This document shows, piece by piece, positions 9,575 to 17,191 of a stretch of 17,191 bases of DNA (within the stretch, counting starts at the first letter, position 1; every line of letters starts with the position of its first letter). The DNA comes from Funneliformis mosseae (Eukaryota > Glomeromycota > Glomeromycetes > Glomerales > Glomeraceae). A program made the translations under genes and the position numbers. Location: NCBI GenBank assembly GCA_910592005.1, contig CAJVPP010001923.1:1-17191 (forward strand), in the 5' to 3' direction. Under the pieces are notes generated by a model that worked only from the letters and a program-made list of their open reading frames with translations, made no database searches and was not told the origin of the DNA.

Positions 9575-9658
9575 TTATTAATTTTTATAATTAAATTTCT
9601 ATTATGATCATTCAATAATTATTATATTATTCTCAAATTTTTTTTTTAAAAAAAAAAA

Positions 9659-12284
9659 TCAATTATCTGGATTTAATGATCTTCTGTTTAAAGCTCTTTG
9701 TCTTGCGGCTTCAATAGCTTCTAATTTCTTTCTTTTCATTTCTTCTTCGTCTATATAATTGCTTTCTTTCCCAATACTATCCACACTTTCATCATCGACT
9801 TCTTTCTCTTGTTTATCCTTTTTATTATCGTCAACACCCAAATCCACAGTTTCCAATTTCTTAAATAATTTCAATTTTTCTTCTATCCATTCTAATTTAA
9901 CTTTACTAACGACTTTCATTAAAGCCTTACTCGTATATAAAATGGAATGGTATATTACCCAATCTAAACTATCGACTTTAACAATTTTATTTTCGGGATG
10001 TAAAGCTGATAAAGGTGAAATATGTAAAGCCAATAAAGAACTATTAGAATCTATCATTTCACTAGTATGTATATTAGCTGAAGCATAATGATAAAATACG
10101 GATCTATGTGGATGCCTTTTTGCTAAATGAATAAAATATGATGTAGAAAATGCTTCAAGAATTTTTGTAAAATCGTATTTTTTTGTTTCATAATAGGTTT
10201 GTTTACTACGTTTTTTTCTATGATCACCATCTTGATTATCCTTTTGCCTACATGAAATAATCGAAACCCCATGTCTTTCCATTAATTCACGTAGTTGATC
10301 CCGAACATTTTTTGCCATAGATAAAGCTCTATGATTTAAATATCTATCTCTACACCAATCTCGATCATATCCACTATCACGATATCCTTCAAAAACTTGA
10401 AGTAATGTCATATAATCTCCTGAAGAATGATAAAATACTTTTCTTCTTTCATCCGCCTCAAATAATCTTTCTTCATCTCTCGGTGTAATAAATATTTCTT
10501 CAACTGATAACATTGCTACAATCGTTGAAACTTCCCTACTACAGCCAAATTGTCTTGCACTTGCTATTAAAACCCTTGATAAAAATGGATTTAAAGGAAA
10601 TATACACATTTCATCTCCTAAAGGTGTTAACATTCCTTGTTCATCAATTGCTTCTAATAAAAAGAGTTGTTTTAAGGCGTTCTTAACAAGCATTGGATCG
10701 GGCGGATCAATAAATTCAAAATGAAGAATATCTCTGATTCCCATTTTCTTTAAACTTAACACTGTACCAAGTAAACTACTCCTTTGAATTTCCGGCACTG
10801 TATCAACTTCCAATTGTTCAAACGATTCTCTACTATATAATCTAAATGCTTTTCCTGGTGCAGTCCTTCCTGCACGACCCGCTCTTTGTGTTGCCGCAGC
10901 TTGTGATATTGGCACAACTAAAAGTGCGTCCATTCCTGTGCTTGGATCATATGATTTTTGTTTAACATATCCGCTATCTATAACGTATCTATATTGAATA
11001 TAAAAAATAAATATATAATTTCTTAATAAGATAAAAAAAAAATCGTTTAACCTATTTACTTAATTCCAGGAATTGTAACTGATGTCTAAATGGAAAAAAT
11101 AATAATTAGTGTTCTAGAACCTTATGTAATGTACCATTAATAAAGAATTACCTGAGCAATGTTTGTTGCAAAGACAACCTTTCTTGTACCTTCAGGAGGA
11201 TCTTCAAATATGGCCTTTTGTTCCATAGTCTCCAAACTAGCATAAATTGGAAATACAATTAAATTTCTTACCTCATCATAATATTGTACATCCCGTCTGT
11301 AATTTAATTCTCGTGCTTGATTATCAAGATCTCGACATGACTTTTCTATTTCATTTTGTCCAGTCAAGAAAACTAAAATGTCACCTGGCGGCTCGTGAGT
11401 ATGAATATATAATGTTGTGTCAACAGCTCTTTGAACATATGTTGATTTTAGACTAATAATTTTTGCGTCTCTATGATGATTTATTGCTACCTCATAAGTT
11501 CTACCCGGAATACTAAAAATTGGACATTCGTTAAAAAAATCCGAGAATTTTTCTACATTTAGGGTTGCAGACATTACTAAAATTTTTAATTCCGGACGTA
11601 AACGATGTGTTTCTTTTAATAATCCGAACAATACGTCGGTTTCCAATGTTCTTTCATGAGCTAATTTTAAAATTTTTTTTTTTTTTAAAATAAATAATAA
11701 AATTAATTTAAAATCCTTGAATATAAATTATCGGCCAAGTAATATTGAATACCTTCATCTATAATGATTACATCATAATGCTCTAGCTTGGGATCAAGTG
11801 TTGCTTCTCGTAATAAAACACCATCCGTCATATATTTTAATCTAGTTTTTGCTGAAGTGCAATCATCAAATCGAATGCAATATCCTACTTCACTTCCAAG
11901 TCTAGTGCCATGTTCCTCCGATACTCGATTAGCGACTGTAATCGCTGCAATTCGTCTAAAAAAAATTGATCATTTAATATTTGTTCTTATTAAGCGGGTT
12001 AAAACATTATAAACATAGAACCTTGGTTGAGTAACTCCTATTAATCTACAATCCTCGAAACTTTCCAAGATATATTGAGGAATTTGCGTTGTTTTACCAG
12101 AACCTAATGAATTCATTTATTATTTCACCGATTATTTATACAATATTAATAGTAATGTGAAAATTTTACCTGTTTCTCCAATTATAACAAGTAAATTTTC
12201 ATTTTTTATTGCATCAATAATTTCTTGTCGAAAATGAAAAATTGGTAAAGATTCTCTTTGTTTAATAATCCTTGAATTAACCAT
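9659..12284 (-). CDS. DHX40: DEAH-box RNA helicase, DHX40 type, six exons
   Basis: Exons on the minus strand: 12284-12170, 12103-12022, 11955-11753, 11660-11152, 11085-11060, 10988-9659; introns are 66, 66, 92, 66 and 71 nt; 754 aa. Motif I is GETGSGKT (36-43), Ia is TQPRRIAAI, II is DEAH (132-135) split by intron 3, III is SAT in LVMSATLN, V is TNIAQTSVTIPG, and VI is QRAGRAGRT (346-354). The winged-helix, ratchet and OB-fold regions follow, with [10 protein letters not shown] in the OB-fold. Segments [13 protein letters not shown] and [17 protein letters not shown], the length (human DHX40 is about 780 aa) and the absence of an S1 or long N-terminal domain favour DHX40 over spliceosomal Prp2/16/22/43. 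It should unwind or remodel RNA using ATP, probably in the nucleus; its precise RNA target is not known. The tail (about 690-754) is Lys/Glu-rich. Start ATG lies 35 codons before motif I. Confidence 0.88.
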
Positions 12285-12289
12285 AATTA

Positions 12290-12309
12290 TTCTTTGAAAT
12301 TTCAAAGAA
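12290..12309. repeat. 20-bp perfect palindrome just upstream of the helicase ATG
   Basis: TTCTTTGAAATTTCAAAGAA is a perfect palindrome, 6 nt before the ATG on the minus strand. It could be a protein-binding site or form a hairpin at the 5' end of the mRNA. It contains GAANNTTC, half of a heat-shock element, but not the three alternating units needed for a full one. Confidence 0.5.
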
Positions 12310-12367
12310 AATAGTGAAGTCTTAAAAATTTGTGAATCAAAATATTTTACGGTATCAAATACGGAAA

Positions 12368-12407
12368 CCTCTCTACAATCACACCCTTCAGTGTGATTGC
12401 ATAGAGG
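12368..12407. repeat. 17-nt-arm hairpin with 6-nt loop
   Basis: Arms 12368-12384 and 12391-12407 pair over CAATCACAC/GTGTGATTG (9 perfect) and CCTCT/AGAGG (5 perfect), with a short mismatched zone between and loop CCTTCA. It resembles the subterminal units at 13361-13380 and is read here as part of a transposon end. Confidence 0.6.
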
Positions 12408-12449
12408 TGTGCTTAATATTTACGTAATAGGCCTCTGATCAAAATGAAA

Positions 12450-12457
12450 TTTTATAC
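12450..12457 (+). repeat. Target site duplication, left copy
   Basis: TTTTATAC directly abuts the left TIR and is identical to the right copy at 13025-13032. Confidence 0.8.
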
Positions 12458-13024
12458 TAGAGTCCACGGATTCGTGCATTTGCATAATTTCGCATTTATG
12501 CACTATAATTCCGCATCACACATGCATCGCACTTTTAAGGCAATTTTATCATTTTTTGCATTTTTCATGTGATCTATTATGTATTTCTCACCAATTTTTT
12601 GAAAAACATAAATTCCCATTCTGCTTTACCATTATTCAATGCAATTCAATGTTTTAACCCTCAATTTATTCAATTATTTCAAAATAAACATAATTTAACT
12701 AATTATAATCTTAGAAATTTTGAGAAAAGTAATTTGAATTTAAATTAATATTGGTAAGAAAAAAAGAATTTTTTCAAATATATGATTACCTATTTTAGAA
12801 GTTAATATTAAACATAGTTTTTCTAATTATAAAAGAATTTTAGATGATAAGAATACTTTCAGAAAATTCTATTGAAATGTTAAAATTATTTATATTATAA
12901 TAATCAATAAAATAATAAAGTATATTTTTTTACTATATAAAAAATTTTATTTGCATATTTTGCATTTTTAGTAACATTAAAATGCATATTTTTATTTTTG
13001 TATTACACGAAACTGTGGGCTCTA
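12458..13024. mobile_element. Non-autonomous hAT element (MITE) with TIRs and 8-bp target duplication
   Basis: A left TIR TAGAGTCCACGGATTCGTG (12458-12476) and a right TIR (13006-13024) that reads TAGAGCCCACAGTTTCGTG on the minus strand agree at 16 of 19 positions. Both begin TAGAG, fitting the hAT terminal consensus YARNG. Perfect 8-bp direct repeats TTTTATAC flank the element at 12450-12457 and 13025-13032; 8 bp is the hallmark target duplication of hAT insertions. Subterminal GCAT/TGCA-containing motifs are dense near the left end (12474-12530) and recur at the right (12953-12987). The 567-bp body has no transposase ORF, so it must have been moved in trans. The perfect duplication suggests a fairly recent insertion. 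Confidence 0.85.
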
Positions 13025-13032
13025 TTTTATAC
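13025..13032 (+). repeat. Target site duplication, right copy
   Basis: TTTTATAC directly abuts the right TIR and is identical to the left copy at 12450-12457. Confidence 0.8.
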
Positions 13033-13888
13033 TTTTTTTAGATCCTTTCAGTTCTGAAATTTAAACGATTATTTTATTTGTCTTTTATTTCTTCTTTTCG
13101 TTCCTTTAACATTTTTAAATTTCTAATAATCCTTTTTTTTTTAAATACAAGAATAGAATCAACTTAAACCGAATTGAGTAGGACCATCTTTAGTTTTTAT
13201 GTGAAAATTTAAAATTTTTTTAATTTTACTATGATTTATTATAATAATTGAATGTAATTAACTGATTTATCACATGATAATGTGACTATATAAAGAGAAA
13301 TTACTTATATTAACTAATATATCAGTTTAACAATTAGTATGATGGTGATTATAATTAATATGTGATTATAAAGGGAGTATTTTATATTAAAAAAAATCAG
13401 AATCAAAAAGAGGTATTATTATAAAGGGATTAACTTTAAAGAGGGTTAACTGTATATATTTACTTATAAGAAGGATTTTTATGTACTGCACAAAATACAT
13501 GGATGCATATATTTTATAAAAAAAAGTATTAAATTTAAAATTTTTATGTATAGCATAAAAATTTATTAAAATTTTAATAATACATAAATTTATTTGTATT
13601 TATATTATACAATTACATTTAAATCATTACTATACATTAACAATTATGATAAAATTATATTTTATAGATTAAGGATGCTATTTATAATCTTCTTTTCTTT
13701 TGATTTGATTTGATAGTATAAATATTTACTGAAACCTTTTTAAATAATTTTATAATACCCTTTTTTATATTTTTTAATATAGTTTTGAAAGTTTCAACTT
13801 TTATTTTATTGAAGAGTTTTATTATATTTCTTATTATAAGTTTTAGTACTACAACTATTTGCAATCTTTTATGCTTATTTATCACTAG

Positions 13889-13979
13889 TTACAACTAATT
13901 GCAATTCAATTTTTATTAATATTACAATTAGTTATAATCCTATAATATTTATTTATCACCAGTTACAATTAGTTGTAAT
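13889..13979. repeat. Three copies of a palindrome-like 17-bp motif
   Basis: TTACAAYTARTTRYAAT occurs at 13889-13905, 13922-13938 and 13963-13979. The first and third copies are also preceded by TTATTTATCACYAG, giving a longer 74-bp-spaced direct repeat. The motif itself is nearly palindromic (TTACAA...TTGTAA). Origin is unknown; possibly subterminal repeats of a decayed transposon. Confidence 0.5.
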
Positions 13980-15719
13980 ATTATCTTTAGTAATAATATT
14001 TAGTATAATAATATAATTTATCTATTAATATAGATAAGAAATAAAACTTTTTAATAATAGTCAAAATTTAAATAATCTTTAAATATTATATAACTTATAC
14101 TTATTTTAATTTTAACTACTAGTAATTTTATTAGATTATTTAAAATTTTTGAAAGTTTTTTAATTCTTATTATTCTTAATAATCTTTCTTTAGGATATTT
14201 AATTATAGGATTTTCAATTTGATTGATATTTTTCTGATCAACTTTCAATTTAGCTTAATTATCTTATATTAACTCTAATGAATCACAATTTTTTTTTGAC
14301 AATATTTTTAAATAAAATAATATCATCATATTATAAATTTTGTAAGCAATTTTAATTTAGCTTATTTAGCTAATTCATATATATTAGTATAATATAAGTA
14401 TTATTTGTTAAGAAAAAAAATATGATTATAAATATTATTATTTAAAAAATTAAGAAAATCAGAATTTTAAAGATAAGGATTCTGTATTAACTTTAAATTA
14501 TAAAGTAAGATAAAATCAATAACTCAAAAGGATTAAATAATTTAATATAAACTAATATATATTAAAAATCTAATATGAAATTGAATTTCTGATATTTGTA
14601 ATATTACATTAAAGTAATATTTATAAAATATTATGATTTGTTAAAAATAAATATAAATATTTATATATTCTACTATTTAATAAAATAATTTTTGCAATAT
14701 ATTTAAATCAAAGAATAAGTAAAAGTATTAAACTAATATACAAATTACTACTTATAACTTATTTTGTCAGAATTATAATAATAATCTAAAAAATGATAAA
14801 ACACTTAATTAATTATTATTCAGTATAGAAAAGTAATAGTTTTAACCAAAATAATAAAGAAATATAAAGATCAACCTACTTTCTTCAGAAAAAGAAAAAA
14901 AAAAACTTTAGCAATAATATAATTACTTCTATTACCCTTTTATTGATTATTATTATAAATATTAATTACTCTAACTTCAAAAGTCTTTAAGATTTTAACA
15001 AAAAAATCAAATTTTTTTGCATTTTTTCCAATTAATAATTTATTAAAAAAATCTTTAATAAAAAATGACTGATTCACTAATTTAATTTTGATCAATATAA
15101 TTTCTTTATAGATATAATATAAATAAAATATTCTAAAACTAATTAAAAAATATTCTTAAAATAATATCCTTTAACAAATATAAAAGGATATTTTTTGTTA
15201 AGTTTATTTATTTAAATTAGAAAAACATATATATTAACTTTTAAAAATTATCTCACAATATTTATCATATAAGTTAATTGAACTCATTTTACTATTAAGG
15301 GATATATATAGAATTATATAACAAAATAAATAAGTAATGATAATTAGCAAATGAATAAATAAAAACAAAACTCTCTTTTAACAAAATAATATAATGAGAA
15401 ATTATCAGAAAATTATCCTTCTATTGATTATTATAATTTTTGTTTTATTTAATAATAAATAATTTGATAGTAATATTTTAAATATATTAATAATTTCTTT
15501 GTATTATACTATTTTTAAATTACTTTTAATTAATAATATTTATATTTCAAAATATTTGTTAAAGAATTTAAATAATTATTTTTATAGTATTTTATTATTC
15601 ATTATTTATAATAAATAAGAGCTTAGATTAAGTATATAAAAATTTACTATTTAATATTATTTTTATGATCAAGTTTATTTATTAATTTTTTGATCTATTT
15701 AAAAGTTTAAATAAATATA

Positions 15720-15786
15720 CAGTTAATTTTTGATATAGCAAACTCTTGATATCCCTTAAACTGTTCAGCGTTCAAATTTGAACACT
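15720..15786 (+). mobile_element. Possible solitary pogo/Tigger-like terminus
   Basis: After a TA (15718-15719), the sequence starts CAGTTAATTTTTGATATAGC, repeats TTGATAT in the next 25 bp, and ends with a 14-bp perfect palindrome GTTCAAATTTGAAC (15770-15783). CAGT after TA and subterminal direct repeats are features of pogo/Tigger ends. No partner end was found in the window. Confidence 0.25.
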
Positions 15787-16029
15787 AAAATTTTTTTTTT
15801 GCTATTTTTGTTTAATTGCTTTTGATTGTCTTAAGCTACCCCCTATTGTTAAGCTAAAACAAATCAATTAGTTTTATATTATATGCATTTAAATTTTCAA
15901 ATTAATGATAATAATAATCACATAGGTCATTGATAGTAAATTATGTAACCTAATAATCATAAAAAAAAGAAAAATTTAAAAAAAAATTAATAACTGAACA
16001 TTCTTTACATAACTTTGAATTCAAAAAAT

Positions 16030-17191
16030 CTAGAAACAAAATTTGATGAGAAAGAGTATATACCACTTTTGACATCTTATTAATACTTAAACAATTCAGA
16101 TTCAGAAAATAAAAATAAAAATAAAAATGAACATAAAATAACCATACAAAATACCTACAAAAGAAAATGTAAATCAACAAGAATCATACAAGAATTACTA
16201 TAACCACCTTCTAATTTAATCTATTTATTTACTCAAAATAACTTTATTAAGTATCCATTCAGCTACTAATATATCTTAATATTAGTGTCTTTAAGCCGAT
16301 TGACTTTTTTTTCTTTTTTTACAACAAACATGTTGAATACTATTGTCGAAAATATAAATCTTTATGCATTATCAAAAGATGCTAGTGCTATTAGTAGGTA
16401 TTGGCTAAACTTAATTTGTAAAGAACTTTTTATTTAGATTACTTTAGTTATTTATCAAGGACTTTTTAAATTACCTTCTCTTGACCAGTATTGAAATGAA
16501 AATAGAAAGCTTTCTATTCATCTTATTTTAAAACAAATGTCATTAAAACGTTTTAAATAGATTAAGAGATATCTATATATTTCCTCTCTATTATATTAAT
16601 TAAAAATTACTTTGATAAATTAGAACTACTACTTTTGCATATTTGAAATGTTTCAAAGTAACTTTACATACCAAGTACAAATGTTTTTATAAATGAAACG
16701 GTAATTCATTTTTCTGGAAGAAGTGTTCATACTATTTGAATTAAAAACAAATCTACAACTAATGGCTTTAAAATTTTGTCTCTTTGTGATTCTAAATATA
16801 CTTTTACTTTTTTATTAATATCACATATTATTTTAAGTGATATAACAAAAATAGGTGGACTTAATCAAATTGGATGCCAGGTTTATCATCTTGTTAAGCA
16901 ACTTCTATACCATTAATATTTATATAATATATATATAAATAACTATTTCTCCAATATTCCTCTTTTTTAACATTTTCAGTAAAATGAAATTAGTGCTTAT
17001 GGGACTATACAAAAGATTGTATCAGGTTTTTTAAAGAATTAAAATTGAATAAAAGCATTAAACTTAATTAAAATGTTTATTCTAAAGTTGTGATAGATGG
17101 TGTATTAGCTGTTTTTTGGCAGAATAATAGACCAGTCACAATGTTATTAACAATTTATAGAATTGTTAGTGAGAAGTAGAAAGTAGAATGG
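16030..17191 (+). pseudogene. piggyBac-type transposase pseudogene, continues past the window
   Basis: Fragments spread over frames match the order of a piggyBac DDE transposase (DDE_Tnp_1_7). An N-terminal part rich in Ser/Asn/Lys runs from 16030. Then, from the ATG at 16330, come VENINLYALSKDAS, YQGLFKLPSLDQY and LKQMSLKRFK in one frame, interrupted by stops at 16435, 16492 and 16558. After a frameshift, YIPSTNVFINETVIHFSGRS and NGFKILSLCDSKYTF follow (about 16650-16800), then NNYFSNIPLF, AYGTIQK and WQNNRPVTMLL to the window end. Several stops fit single C-to-T or G-to-A changes (CAG to TAG, TGG to TGA, CGA to TGA). Positions where piggyBac enzymes carry catalytic Asp (INE, INN, WQN) read Asn here. 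It is clearly inactive. The family is confident, the 5' limit is not. Confidence 0.75.

Larger units (their letters stand above)
12362..13452. mobile_element. Possible decayed pogo/Tigger-like element interrupted by a hAT element
   Basis: The right end read on the minus strand starts TA|CAGTTAACCCTCTTTAAAG (TA at 13453-13454), the CAGT start and TA target typical of pogo/Tigger elements. Inside it are repeated subterminal units of the form TGTGAYTATA(TA)AAGRGR near 13281, 13361, 13421 and 13437. The left side at 12368-12407 carries a related hairpin: arms CCTCTCTACAATCACAC (12368-12384) and GTGTGATTGCATAGAGG (12391-12407). No transposase coding is left. The left boundary is degenerate and uncertain; the 1.09-kb span includes the later hAT insertion. 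Confidence 0.35.
13453..15989. other. Extremely AT-rich gene-free region, probably decayed repeats
   Basis: About 2.5 kb with no supported gene. Short minus-strand open frames at 13682-13885 and 14051-14248 consist mostly of Lys, Ile, Asn and Leu, as expected from AT-rich DNA; the second has a faint NPIIKYPKERL segment that might be a relic of a MULE-type transposase tail, but this is weak. It also holds a triplicated 17-bp motif (13889-13979) and a possible transposon terminus at 15720. GC-richer islands appear only near 15760-15860. Confidence 0.55.

Noticed and set aside
9759..10088. Plus-strand 109-codon open frame over the helicase C-terminus
   Set aside because: Ser/Leu/Phe-rich reverse of the Lys/Glu/Asn-rich tail of the helicase; no domain. 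The plus-strand frames at 11247 and 11788 are likewise shadows.
12290..12309. Palindrome considered as a heat-shock element
   Set aside because: Only one GAANNTTC pair; the outer TTC and GAA are spaced by 3 nt, not 2.
12368..12407. Hairpin considered as a tRNA-like or ncRNA gene
   Set aside because: No cloverleaf, no A or B box; its arms resemble the subterminal repeats at 13361-13380, so a transposon origin is preferred.
13322..13452. 131-bp mini-element between CAGTTTAAC and GTTAACTG
   Set aside because: Only 8 to 9 matching bases at the ends; better explained as the subterminal part of the larger element.
13682..13885. Minus-strand 67-codon open frame
   Set aside because: Composed nearly only of Lys, Ile, Asn, Val and Leu, as AT-rich DNA gives by chance; no family recognised.
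15950..16180. Minus-strand 76-codon Phe/Tyr-rich frame that looks like a membrane protein
   Set aside because: It is the reverse of the Lys/Asn/Ser-rich N-terminal part of the piggyBac relic on the plus strand.

Overview
The window reads as AT-rich nuclear DNA of a fungus, most likely an arbuscular mycorrhizal fungus of the Rhizophagus (Glomeromycotina) type. That assignment is an inference. It rests on intron-rich genes with short introns (64-134 nt, GT...AG, often GTAAGT/GTAAAT donors), very AT-rich spacers, fungal-style housekeeping orthologues and relics of hAT, pogo/Tigger-like and piggyBac DNA transposons. No bacterial operon structure, rRNA, tRNA or CRISPR array was seen.

Positions 1-12284 are a gene-dense segment with five protein genes. 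(1) 118-1776 minus: single-exon PB1-UBA adaptor protein. (2) 2852-3861 plus: two-exon BTB/POZ protein with a KCTD-type T1 fold. (3) 4396-7171 minus: 13-exon ASNSD1-type asparagine-synthetase-domain protein, 591 aa as rebuilt. (4) 7654-9458 plus: five-exon ADP-ribosylglycohydrolase (DraG/ARH family), 499 aa. (5) 9659-12284 minus: six-exon DEAH-box RNA helicase of DHX40 type, 754 aa. All exon joins were made by hand from splice sites, reading phase and family motifs. Genes 1/2 and 3/4 are divergent pairs sharing spacers of 1075 and 482 bp. Genes 2/3 and 4/5 are convergent, with gaps of 534 and 200 bp.

Positions 12285-17191 are a gene-poor, extremely AT-rich segment made largely of decayed transposons. 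The clearest item is a 567-bp non-autonomous hAT element (12458-13024) with 19-bp imperfect terminal inverted repeats (TIRs) that fit the hAT terminal consensus YARNG, flanked by a perfect 8-bp target duplication TTTTATAC. It seems to sit inside an older pogo/Tigger-like element (about 12362-13452). From about 16030 to the window end lies a piggyBac-type transposase pseudogene, broken by stop codons and frameshifts, which continues beyond the window.

The genes do not form an obvious single pathway. They cover ubiquitin/autophagy adaptation, BTB scaffolding, an amidotransferase-like protein, removal of ADP-ribose and RNA remodelling. No convincing new multi-gene system was found. The points most worth a second look are the nested transposon structure, the p62-like protein without a ZZ domain, the lysine-rich insertion in the ADP-ribosylhydrolase, the very small exons and the CACGTG cluster.
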